64,000 bases of DNA. Source: JAFGPS01 sp964628465. Its GTDB lineage: Bacteria; Planctomycetota; Phycisphaerae; Sedimentisphaerales; Anaerobacaceae. Within the stretch, counting starts at the first letter, position 1. Each line of letters begins with the position of its first letter. The position numbers and the translations under genes are program-made. A model generated the notes under the pieces. That model did not search any database. It was not told the DNA's origin and saw only the letters and a program-made list of their open reading frames with translations. The stretch spans positions 62,001-126,000 of the forward strand of contig CAZVOA010000001.1 in assembly GCA_964628465.1 (NCBI GenBank). Reading direction: 5' to 3'. Below are positions 44,413-52,454 of the stretch, in pieces.

Positions 44413-45012
44413 TTATATTGTTATATCTTTAATTTCCATTTTTTTTCGCAGCTTTTCCACGCCTCTTGATAATTGACTGCGAACAGTAGCCGCACTGGTT
44501 CCGAGAACTTCGGCTATCTCGTCAAATTTCATTTTCTCGAAATAATGTAATGTAATGATTGTCTGATACTTTGGTTTTAAGGTTAAAATCGCGTTTTTGA
44601 GAGATTCCAGCTTTGCGGCTTTATCTTCGATATTGTTATTGTGGTTGTTGGGATTTTCTTTCAGATAATTTTCTGCTTTTTTATGAACCGCGGCTTTTCG
44701 TAAATGCTCATTTATAAAATTGGTCGCAATCACAAAGAGCCAGCCGCGGAATTGATTTTCGCTGCCCCTGAAGGTATTGAATTTTTCTACTACACGCAAA
44801 AATACCTGCGAGGTAATATCCTCTGCTAAATGCCTGTCGAACAACCGATGAACGCAATACCTAAAGAGTGCGTCGTAATGTCTGCGGTACAATACCGAAA
44901 AGGCATTATAATTTGTCCGAGCTTCTTCTATCAGCTCGGCACCTTCAAGCTCACTGGTGCTGTCCACTATATCAAATCTCCCAAAATTTAAAGTTTCAGT
45001 AATCATCACCAT
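44413..45012 (-). CDS. ECF-type RNA polymerase sigma factor
   Basis: 199 residues. Region 2: AFSVLYRRHYDALFRYCVHR, AEDITSQVFLRV; region 4: LKPKYQTIITLHYFEKMKF with FDEIAEVLGTSAATVRSQLSRG helix-turn-helix. A short N-terminal extension (~30) is present; ATG 45006 is an alternative start. Followed by its probable membrane partner after the palindromic element. Divergent from the toxin-antitoxin genes. Confidence 0.93.
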   Translation of the reverse strand: MVMITETLNFGRFDIVDSTSELEGAELIEEARTNYNAFSVLYRRHYDALFRYCVHRLFDRHLAEDITSQVFLRVVEKFNTFRGSENQFRGWLFVIATNFINEHLRKAAVHKKAENYLKENPNNHNNNIEDKAAKLESLKNAILTLKPKYQTIITLHYFEKMKFDEIAEVLGTSAATVRSQLSRGVEKLRKKMEIKDITI

Positions 45013-45056
45013 TATAAATGCGCAAAACCCAAAAACGCGGCAAATAATTTAAATAA

Positions 45057-45086
45057 TTGCAAAATTGGCTTCAAATTCTGTATAAT
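45057..45086 (+). promoter_or_regulatory. Promoter placing the start site at the antitoxin ATG
   Basis: TTGCAA (45057-45062), 18-base spacer, TATAAT (45081-45086). The expected +1, seven bases downstream, coincides with ATG 45093. Confidence 0.62.
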
Positions 45087-45092
45087 ACCTGT

Positions 45093-45278
45093 ATGACAAC
45101 CAAAGAAATAGCTTTAAAGACAATTGAAGAACTCCCTGAAAATGCTTCATGGGAGGATATTCAAGAGAGAATAAACTTTATGGCCGCTGCCCGCAAAGGT
45201 CTAAGCGAGCATAACCAGGGTAAGGGAATACCTCATGATAAGGTCAGGGAGGAATTTGCTGAATGGCTTACAGATTAA
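45093..45278 (+). CDS. Type II antitoxin (ParD/addiction-module type)
   Basis: 61 residues from ATG 45093; the longer frame from 45057 overlaps the promoter. MTTKEIALKTIEELPENASW with WEDIQERINFMAAARKGL is typical of small antitoxins paired with ParE/RelE toxins. It overlaps the toxin gene by 16 bases, as expected for such pairs. No ribosome site precedes it and the promoter suggests a leaderless message. Probably represses its own operon. Confidence 0.8.
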   Translation: MTTKEIALKTIEELPENASWEDIQERINFMAAARKGLSEHNQGKGIPHDKVREEFAEWLTD

Positions 45279-45559
45279 TTTGGTCACCGTCCGCTTGTCA
45301 TGATTTAAAAGAACTTGCCTCTTATATTTCTGAATCAAGTCCAGAAGCATCCGTTAAATTCATAAAAAAAGTATTTGATACAGTTGAGCATATTCCAGAT
45401 TTCCCAAAATCTCGTCGTATTGTTCCTGAGTTCGAAAATTCCAATATCAGAGAAGAAATTCGTAAGCCCTGTAGAATTATTTTTAGAATAAAGCCTAAAA
45501 AGCGAACCATTGAAATTGTACGAATCTGGCATTCCGCAATAGGAACACCTCAAATATAG
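45263..45559 (+). CDS. ParE/RelE-family toxin
   Basis: 98 residues: YRLIWSPSACHDLKELASYI, EASVKFIKKVFDTVEHIPDFP, and IREEIRKPCRIIFRI, i.e. the ParE/RelE plasmid-stabilisation fold. ParE members block gyrase, RelE members cut mRNA; sequence alone does not decide, though the family look is ParE-like. Overlaps the antitoxin gene by 16 bases; stop abuts the convergent DUF434 gene. Confidence 0.85.
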   Translation: MAYRLIWSPSACHDLKELASYISESSPEASVKFIKKVFDTVEHIPDFPKSRRIVPEFENSNIREEIRKPCRIIFRIKPKKRTIEIVRIWHSAIGTPQI

Positions 45560-46276
45560 TTAAAACAAATCAATAACATAAGATTCGGAAAGTTTTTTCT
45601 GGATTATTTCATTAGCGAGATTTATCCATTTTTCGCATTTATCGAGAATTACACTATCTGAAGTCACTACGGCCATATCGGTTTTTATTAGTTCAGCATC
45701 GGGGCTGATTGAAAGTTTAACTTCAAAAACCCAACTATGCTCTGCGGCAATTTCGCTTATCAGCTTTTTTAATCGGCCGCTATTGGAGACGGGGCTATCC
45801 AAAAGCCAGAGAACGTTTTCAATTTTATTCTCGTGTAAAAAATTTCCGATAAGCTCTATCGCCGGGATAGTTTCTTCAACTTTTCGATATGTGCCGTGTA
45901 TGCTCGCCAAATCTCGCAAACATCCATCACGGCCTCGAAACAGAATCCCACCGCTCAAAGCGGCTTCGATTGTTATTAATAAATTGTAGCCGTCTATCGC
46001 AATTGATTTTTCTGTAAGATTTTGTATTTCAATACAACGCTGTTTTCGGGATTCAAGTTGCTGGTCGGAGCATGAGCTTCGCATAATTGCCAGTCTTTGT
46101 CGTTCTGTAAACGAAAATTTATCTCCAACAAGCTTGAGCGAGCTTTTATCGGCGTAACCTTTCGTTAAAAGCAGAGAGAAATCCGCGGCTGCTTCTCGTA
46201 ATTGAGGGATTATTTCAGGAGCGAATAATTTCGCATCGGATGGGTGTTGGCCGCGATGAATCCGTTTGTCAGGCAA
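45560..46276 (-). CDS. DUF434-domain protein
   Basis: 238 residues. RGQHPSDAKLFAPEIIPQLR at the start and DKSSLKLVGDKFSFTERQRLAIMRSSCSD match DUF434; the C-terminal part has AIDGYNLLITIEAALSGGIL and LLDSPVSNSGRLKKLI, a PIN/Toprim-like acidic-strand layout (DGYN, DSP, TSDSVI). Function is unknown; a nuclease-like fold is an inference. Divergent from the metallo-beta-lactamase gene. Confidence 0.78.
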   Translation of the reverse strand: MPDKRIHRGQHPSDAKLFAPEIIPQLREAAADFSLLLTKGYADKSSLKLVGDKFSFTERQRLAIMRSSCSDQQLESRKQRCIEIQNLTEKSIAIDGYNLLITIEAALSGGILFRGRDGCLRDLASIHGTYRKVEETIPAIELIGNFLHENKIENVLWLLDSPVSNSGRLKKLISEIAAEHSWVFEVKLSISPDAELIKTDMAVVTSDSVILDKCEKWINLANEIIQKKLSESYVIDLF

Positions 46277-46362
46277 AAGTATCTCCTTATTTTATTGACA
46301 GAAGCCGCCCTTACATCTTACATTATCTATTTAAGAATCTTAAATTAAAAGGTTATTGTATA

Positions 46363-47211
46363 ATGCCCAGTCATAATTTAGCAAGTATAAAGATAGACGA
46401 CCTCGAAATCACAGGTTATTCAGTCGCCGGCGAGGAAACCGTCGTAGCGATACCGCAATTAGACGTTTGCTTCGATATTGGCAAAGCTCCGGACCAGTTT
46501 ATTTCCATAAATAATGTCCTGCTCACACATGGCCACATGGACCACTCGGCGGGTTTCGCGTATTATCTTTCTCAGCGAAATTTCTGCGGCCAAGCAGCGG
46601 GAACTATACTGGCTCCAAAAGTACTGATAAATACTATGCAGGAAATTTTGGATTTATGGGGCAAACTCGATGGCAATAGAATCCCGGCTAAACTTGTTGG
46701 AGTACAGCCCGGCGATGAATACCAGATCAAACCAAACCTTTTCGCGAGAGTCTTTCCGACAAAGCACAGCAAAGGTTCAGTCGGCTATACAATTATCGAA
46801 AAAAGAAAAAAGCTCAAAGAAGAATTCATAGGGTTGAATGGGCCGCAAATCGTCGAATTGAAAAAACAGGGAATCGAAATTGATTACACGCTCGAACTTC
46901 CGATAGTGACTTTTATCGGTGATACGCAATATGTCGATTTTTCGCAATTAGATTATATCGCAAAAAGTAAGATTCTTATCACAGAATGCACTTTTTACGA
47001 AGAAGAGCATAAAGAACGTGCCGAAGCAGGCAAACATATACATATAGAAGAGTTCGCGAAACTGCTCGAAAATATGCAAAACGAGCATATTATAATTGTT
47101 CATACAACCCAGAGGACAGGCATGAAAGAAATTAATAAAATTCTCAAAAACGCCATGCCAAAAAATATTTTCGATAGAATTACCCTGCTAATGAACAAAA
47201 GAACAAGGTAA
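46363..47211 (+). CDS. Metallo-beta-lactamase-fold hydrolase, RNase Z-like
   Basis: 282 residues from ATG 46363; the open frame continues back to 46240 into the divergent gene's start. LLTHGHMDHSAGF holds the HxHxDH metal motif; later metal ligands include FPTKHSKGSVGY, FIGDT (Asp) and IIVHTTQRT (His). Overall order resembles RNase Z/ElaC-like proteins from bacteria and plants. tRNA 3-prime processing is possible but not shown. Confidence 0.78.
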   Translation: MPSHNLASIKIDDLEITGYSVAGEETVVAIPQLDVCFDIGKAPDQFISINNVLLTHGHMDHSAGFAYYLSQRNFCGQAAGTILAPKVLINTMQEILDLWGKLDGNRIPAKLVGVQPGDEYQIKPNLFARVFPTKHSKGSVGYTIIEKRKKLKEEFIGLNGPQIVELKKQGIEIDYTLELPIVTFIGDTQYVDFSQLDYIAKSKILITECTFYEEEHKERAEAGKHIHIEEFAKLLENMQNEHIIIVHTTQRTGMKEINKILKNAMPKNIFDRITLLMNKRTR

Positions 47212-47314
47212 AAAATTTGTAAAATTTATTTTTACACTAAAACAAATTTAGTTAGACTAATCCGTTATATTTTGAAAGAACTAAAATAATTACAATATAG
47301 AAAGTTGAAAGAAT

Positions 47315-48517
47315 ATGACAAATAATACTATCACTGCTCCGAAGGGTTTTCTTGCCGCGGGACTTTTTTGCGGTGTCAAAAAATCGGGCAAATACGATTT
47401 GGGTATGATTGTATGTCCGGGCGGAGCAAACGCGGCGGCGGTTTTTACTACAAATAAAATTCAATCGGCAGCCGTACAAATCGCTAAAAAACACGTAAAA
47501 AGCAAACAGATTTACGCCGTAATAGTTAATTCAGGCAATGCGAACGCCTGCACCGGTACGCTTGGAATTAAAAACGCGGTTAAAATGTGCGAAGAAACAG
47601 CATCGCATATTGAAGAGGACGCACATAATATTCTTGTCGCGTCAACCGGAATTATCGGCGAACAGCTCCCGATAAAAACAATTACCGATGGTATCGCAAA
47701 AGCGGCGGCGAAACTTTCCACTGCACCTGAAAGCGGCATGGACTTTACGAGTGCGATTATGACAACCGACACAAAACCTAAAATGTCTGTTCGCCAAATT
47801 GAGATTTCGGGCGAAAAAGTCACAATAGCGGGTACGGTAAAAGGCGCTGGAATGATTGCCCCGAATATGGCAACAACACTTTGCTTCATTACTACCGATA
47901 TTGCGATTTCAAAAACCCTTCTCGACAAAGCATTGAAAAACGCTATTGGAAACTCCTTGAACAAGCTTACAGTTGACGGCCATCAGAGTACGAACGATAC
48001 AGCTATCCTTCTCGCTTCCGGCTCTGCGGGAAATCGACCTGTTACAAGCCAGTGCCCACGTTATAAAAAATTCACAAACGCACTAACTGATTTATGCGAT
48101 GATTTGGCAAGACAAATGGCACACGATGCGGAAGGAGCAACACGAATTTTCAAGGTAATCGTAAATGGTGCGGCTTCACAAAATGACGCCGCAAAAGCAT
48201 GTCGTGCTATCGCGGATTATCCTTTGATAAAATGCGCCATTCACGGCGGCGACCCGAACTGGGGAAGAATCATTTGCGCCATTGGCTCATCAGGTGTAAA
48301 ACTGAACGAAAACAAGCTTAGCTGTAAAATTGGTTCCGTTACAGTTTTTCAAAATGGCCAACCTCGCAAGTTCGACGCAAAAAAAGTCAGCCAAATTGTT
48401 TCTCAGCCGGAACATACAATTTTAGTTGATTTAGGTGCAGGTAAAAAATGCGATTTCTGCTACGGATGCGACTTAAGTGCTGAATACGTAAGCATTAACG
48501 CGGATTATCATACATAA
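47315..48517 (+). CDS. argJ: Bifunctional ornithine acetyltransferase/N-acetylglutamate synthase
   Basis: 400 residues. MIVCPGGANAAAVFTTNKIQ, VNSGNANACTG, and the self-cleavage region GAGMIAPNMATTL with its Thr nucleophile are all present, as is DPNWGRI. ArgJ recycles the acetyl group in arginine biosynthesis and may also make N-acetylglutamate. Length fits the family. The C-terminus CDFCYGCDLSAEYVSINADY is standard. No other arg gene in the window. Confidence 0.95.
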   Translation: MTNNTITAPKGFLAAGLFCGVKKSGKYDLGMIVCPGGANAAAVFTTNKIQSAAVQIAKKHVKSKQIYAVIVNSGNANACTGTLGIKNAVKMCEETASHIEEDAHNILVASTGIIGEQLPIKTITDGIAKAAAKLSTAPESGMDFTSAIMTTDTKPKMSVRQIEISGEKVTIAGTVKGAGMIAPNMATTLCFITTDIAISKTLLDKALKNAIGNSLNKLTVDGHQSTNDTAILLASGSAGNRPVTSQCPRYKKFTNALTDLCDDLARQMAHDAEGATRIFKVIVNGAASQNDAAKACRAIADYPLIKCAIHGGDPNWGRIICAIGSSGVKLNENKLSCKIGSVTVFQNGQPRKFDAKKVSQIVSQPEHTILVDLGAGKKCDFCYGCDLSAEYVSINADYHT

Positions 48518-48574
48518 AAAAATTATTGTTGCAATCACCTGTATTTTATGATACAGTACAGGTTTATATAGTTT

Positions 48575-48649
48575 CGGGGTGTAGCTCAGCTTGGCTAGAG
48601 CGCCTGGTTTGGGACCAGGAGGCCGCTAGTTCGAATCTAGTCACCCCGA
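48575..48649 (+). tRNA. tRNA-Pro (anticodon TGG)
   Basis: Acceptor stem CGGGGTG/CACCCCG with discriminator A, D-arm with GCTCAGC, anticodon stem CCTGG/CCAGG with loop TTTGGGA (anticodon TGG), T-arm GTTCGAAT. CCA is not encoded. A run of T follows immediately as terminator. No integrase or partial tRNA copy nearby. Confidence 0.97.
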
Positions 48650-48904
48650 TTTTTTTTTGCGCCTAAAAAGATTTTTCCAACTTTGCTATAACAAAAGAAC
48701 ATCTGTTCGTCTTTGTCCATGCTTCAAATAAACGTTAGCCGGAATCATCTGTTTAGTTTTCTTCTCCAGGGAACTTCAAATATTTCCGCAAATTTGGCAT
48801 AAGCATAAAATTTAATACATACCTTTACCAAAACTACTTCGGAATATTATTTACAATTTTAACTATAAAATATACAATCATAATATATATTTATGGAGAA
48901 AACT

Positions 48905-50041
48905 ATGTGCATTGAACGTTTCAACCTGAATTTTCATCTGTACGTGATCCTGCCGATTTTGTTTTTTCTATATTGTCCATGTGTATCATGTAATGAGCAG
49001 CCGCATAACTATATTGTAAATACTATTCGCTTCGATGTCATCGAACCGCCTGTCGTCGCTCAAAAAGATATCACTGTATTGGCACCTACTTCAAACCAGC
49101 AATTGGAAGGCAAACCACTGGAATGCAGCGGCCTGGCATGGTTCAATGGTTATTTACTCATTGCAAGCGATCGACACGAACACCTGCTTTTTACCTGTCC
49201 TATCGATTTGGAAAATATGGTTATCGGTACGCCTCAACCAAAGATTTTGGTTCACAACGAGCAAAACCTTCTAAAAGACATAGAATCAATAACCTTGCTG
49301 CAAAATAATGACGGGAATTTTTTATATATGATGTGCTCACTTAGTAATGCACCGGACGCACAGCCTCTTCCACAGCGTCGGAATTTATTTTTTTGCAAGA
49401 TAAATCAAATCGCTCCGTTTGAAGAAGGCCAAAGTAATGTTTTTTCGGTTGATTACATTAGAGAACAATTGGAAATATATTTAAAAAAAATTAACGCTCA
49501 GCCATACTATACTTTTGATGTTGGTTATCCCGGCGAGGATAAAAATACTTATCGTTGGGGGAATGTCGAAGGCATAACTTTTACCCCTGATAGAGAGTAT
49601 CTTCTATGTGGAATGCGTAATCCTCTTTTTGACGGAGCCGCTTTCCTTTTTGCAATTTCGGGAATATCTCAACCCAAATCAATGAAAGTGAAAGACTTTT
49701 TTATACTTGATCTTGATGAACGCGGTATAAGTGATTTAACATGGGACCCGGTTTCAAATGGATATTTAATAACCGCCGCAAAAAGTAACGGACCTCGTCT
49801 CGATCCTGATAAACCATTTCCGCCCAATACGCTCGATAGTGCATTATTCTGGTGGAGCGGCCGGAAAACTGATAAGCCGGTTCTTATTGCCAAAATTCGT
49901 GACATGACAATAGAAGCCGTCTGCCGCCTGGGAAACAGCAGGTATATCGCATTAGGCAGTGACGAAGGTGATATAAGCGAAGGCCGTACCGCGCGACAAA
50001 GCATTTTAACTATATTGGAATTTACCGGAATACCCAGATAA
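48905..50041 (+). CDS. Secreted DUF3616/esterase-like-phytase-type protein
   Basis: 378 residues from ATG 48905, six bases after GGAG; ATG 48893 also possible. Hydrophobic N-terminus ends in VSC, so a lipoprotein or secreted protein. Repeated beta-propeller-like blades (ECSGLAWFNGYLLIASDRH, VEGITFTPDREYLLCGMRNPL, ISDLTWDPVSNGYLITAA, IEAVCRLGNSRYIALGSDEG) match the DUF3616/esterase-like-phytase pattern. Enzyme activity unproven. It is 15 bases ahead of the kinase gene, so they likely form one operon. Confidence 0.72.
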   Translation: MCIERFNLNFHLYVILPILFFLYCPCVSCNEQPHNYIVNTIRFDVIEPPVVAQKDITVLAPTSNQQLEGKPLECSGLAWFNGYLLIASDRHEHLLFTCPIDLENMVIGTPQPKILVHNEQNLLKDIESITLLQNNDGNFLYMMCSLSNAPDAQPLPQRRNLFFCKINQIAPFEEGQSNVFSVDYIREQLEIYLKKINAQPYYTFDVGYPGEDKNTYRWGNVEGITFTPDREYLLCGMRNPLFDGAAFLFAISGISQPKSMKVKDFFILDLDERGISDLTWDPVSNGYLITAAKSNGPRLDPDKPFPPNTLDSALFWWSGRKTDKPVLIAKIRDMTIEAVCRLGNSRYIALGSDEGDISEGRTARQSILTILEFTGIPR

Positions 50042-50056
50042 TCTGTATGATTTAAT

Positions 50057-51586
50057 ATGGACGATTCAAAACAAAAATATGACGGTGAGCAGGACGAAGA
50101 AAAAGATTTTCCCGATACCCTGTTTACGGATCAGACTATTGCATACAATCAGGATAGTTCTCCGAAAGTTCACGATACCGGGATAAATTCTTCCGTGGGA
50201 AAGTCTGTTTCCGAACAGCCGAAATGGATCGGTAAAAAAATGGGACATTTCAAGCTGTTAAGACTTATTGGAAGAGGTTCCATGGGTTTGGTTATTCAGG
50301 CCGAAGATATTAATTTAAAACGTATCGTCGCGTTAAAGATTCTTCGTAAAGAACTTTTAACAAATGAAAATGAGAAGAAAGCTATCGAGCAGTTTCTCAG
50401 AGAAGCTCGCGCAGCCGCTTCTATCGAACACCCTAATATCGTTCGTGTATTTGAAATCAATCAACACGCCGGCTTGTGGTATATCGCTATGGAAATGGTA
50501 GCGGGTAACAGCTTGAAGCAGATTATCAAAGCCGCCGGCGCCCTGCCTGTTTCGCGAGCCTGCCCGATTATTGCCGATGTCGCTGTTGGCTTGCAGGTCG
50601 CTCATAGCATGGGGATTATTCACAGGGACATTAAACCGAGCAATATTCTGGTAACAAGAAATGGTCATGGCAAAGTCAGCGACTTCGGGCTTGTTCGTGT
50701 TGATGATCCGAATGACCCATTAGACATATTTGCAAATAAATCTATCGGGACGCCGCTTTATGCTTCACCGGAAATTATCCGCCATGAAACAATAAGTCCC
50801 GCGATTGATATTTACAGTTTAGGCGCAACTCTGTTCCATACCCTGACAGGTCGCCCGCCATATACCGCAAAGAAAATAAAAGATATACTCGATCAGCACT
50901 TGAATGCGGAACCGCCGAACCTCAAGCAATTTCTTCCTGACTGTTCCATTAACCTGTCTTCTCTGATTAGTCGAATGATGGCCAAAACTCCAGAGTCCCG
51001 TCCTACCGCCGCTGAAGTCGCTGCGATACTTAACACCGAATCCATTCCAATTTCATCTGACTTATCCGGAACTATTGATGTCGATGGTTCTACTTTAGGA
51101 ATGCCGGGAATAGCAAAAATAATCAGGACTCAACTGCAGGAACCTGTTAGAGAAAAGTTTCCAGTTTCTCTTTTGAATAGATTTAAGTTATTAACGGTCA
51201 AATATAAAATATTCTGGTCAATACTTTCCGCTTTGTTCATATTGATTGTCTTTTCGCTGATATTTTTTCTAAACACAATCCGAAAGCAGCCGAAACAGGA
51301 CCGCGAGGCTATAAACAAATTATTTCCAAATGCTCCATCCAATTATGGAGTTGAAAATCCTGAAAGTATAATTTCCTCGCAACCTGTATTTAATGAAATA
51401 CCGTCTTTTTCATGGAAAAATAAAATAGATGCTTCAAACTATAGGTTTGTCGCGAGCAAAACAGGACACTACTTCTACCCTATCGAAGATAAACGAGCAA
51501 TTCTAATCAGGGCCGACCAGTTTATCGGATATCAAACCATAGAACAGGCACAAAAAGACAGAAAAGAACTCGCTCCAAAAGAATAA
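50057..51586 (+). CDS. Hanks-type Ser/Thr protein kinase, membrane-anchored
   Basis: 509 residues. Kinase domain about 70-330: GRGSMGLVIQAE loop, ALKIL lysine, HRDIKPSN, SDFGL, SPE, DIYSLG. One TM helix (about 395-418) follows a Pro/Ser linker. The outer ~90-residue tail ends in YRFVASKTGHYFYPIEDK, which recalls Ada-type metal-binding small domains but lacks their cysteines. Co-transcribed with the secreted propeller-like protein upstream, which may be its signal or target. Complete catalytic residues suggest activity. Confidence 0.92.
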   Translation: MDDSKQKYDGEQDEEKDFPDTLFTDQTIAYNQDSSPKVHDTGINSSVGKSVSEQPKWIGKKMGHFKLLRLIGRGSMGLVIQAEDINLKRIVALKILRKELLTNENEKKAIEQFLREARAAASIEHPNIVRVFEINQHAGLWYIAMEMVAGNSLKQIIKAAGALPVSRACPIIADVAVGLQVAHSMGIIHRDIKPSNILVTRNGHGKVSDFGLVRVDDPNDPLDIFANKSIGTPLYASPEIIRHETISPAIDIYSLGATLFHTLTGRPPYTAKKIKDILDQHLNAEPPNLKQFLPDCSINLSSLISRMMAKTPESRPTAAEVAAILNTESIPISSDLSGTIDVDGSTLGMPGIAKIIRTQLQEPVREKFPVSLLNRFKLLTVKYKIFWSILSALFILIVFSLIFFLNTIRKQPKQDREAINKLFPNAPSNYGVENPESIISSQPVFNEIPSFSWKNKIDASNYRFVASKTGHYFYPIEDKRAILIRADQFIGYQTIEQAQKDRKELAPKE

Positions 51587-51662
51587 CAAATGGACTATGG
51601 ACAAAAGCCGGAGGCGTTCAATCTCAAAGTTGGCCCAAATGGATGAAAAAGTTCAAAGAGTA

Positions 51663-52454
51663 TTAAAGACTGGTACTTTGTAAATCTTTCTTAATTTTTT
51701 CAGCGGCTTGTATTCTTTCAGTTCTCGGAGACCATGGATCATATTTATATTTCTTGCCGGTCAATTCGCTCACTATTTTCCAGGCGGCTAAACGTGTGCC
51801 GAGATATTTTCCTTCGAGAGCGGGAACGACACTCGGCAATATTTTTGGACCGGATTCTACAAGAAGCTCAACTGCCCTGCGATTAATCCCCGCGTTTTTA
51901 TGCCCAAGCAAGCCAATAAGGTCATTGGTATCATTCGGATTAAGTTCAGGAATATTTGTTATTTCAGAAGAAGCATCAGCCGCTTCCTGTATCGCGGGTA
52001 TTTTTGTTGTACCTGTCTGAGTGTGAGTGTATTCATCTATGTCACGTAAAAGCTTGGAAAAAGCAGGAGCTTCATGATAACCGAGCCAGTCACCAACTAT
52101 CTCGTCATAAACATTTATTACAATTGTTCGAGGCAGTGACTTTATTTTGTATGCTTTCGCAATATCGGCCTGCTTATCCACATCGATTTTTACACAAACA
52201 AACTTATCCAGTTCCTTTTTAACTTCGGGATCAGTAAAAGTTTCCTCTTCCATTTTTTCGCACCATACACACCATGAAGCTTCGAATTTAATCAAAACAG
52301 GAAGTTTCTTTATTTTTGCCTGTTCGAGTGATTCCTGGTACGAAGTTGACCATTTCAAGGAATTTTGCAATAAATCCGCAGCGGTATTACCGGCATGAGT
52401 AATCCCTGCGTAAAATAAAATAACTAAAATGACAAAATTATTTCTCTTGTTCAT
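51663..52454 (-). CDS. Secreted thioredoxin-fold protein with HEAT-like tail
   Basis: 263 residues from ATG 52454; longer starts to 52514 lie within the upstream gene. Signal peptide ~1-22 (ITHAG). Thioredoxin-like domain with CVWC (Cys62, Cys65) in FEASWCVWCEKM, IDVDKQADIAKAYKI and the cis-Pro SLPRTIV. The last ~80 residues form HEAT-like helices (LIGLLGHKNAGINRRAVELL). Overlaps the tetraheme gene's end by 17 bases. Probably reduces or helps mature exported cysteines, e.g. for haem attachment. Confidence 0.83.
   Translation of the reverse strand: MNKRNNFVILVILFYAGITHAGNTAADLLQNSLKWSTSYQESLEQAKIKKLPVLIKFEASWCVWCEKMEEETFTDPEVKKELDKFVCVKIDVDKQADIAKAYKIKSLPRTIVINVYDEIVGDWLGYHEAPAFSKLLRDIDEYTHTQTGTTKIPAIQEAADASSEITNIPELNPNDTNDLIGLLGHKNAGINRRAVELLVESGPKILPSVVPALEGKYLGTRLAAWKIVSELTGKKYKYDPWSPRTERIQAAEKIKKDLQSTSL

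Noticed and set aside
48575..48649. tRNA-Pro as an integration site
   Set aside because: No integrase, no repeat of the tRNA 3-prime end nearby, and flanking genes look native.
51598..51684. Short ORF (28 codons, MDKSRRRSISKLAQ start) after the second kinase
   Set aside because: Overlaps the end of the convergent thioredoxin gene, no ribosome site, too short to support.
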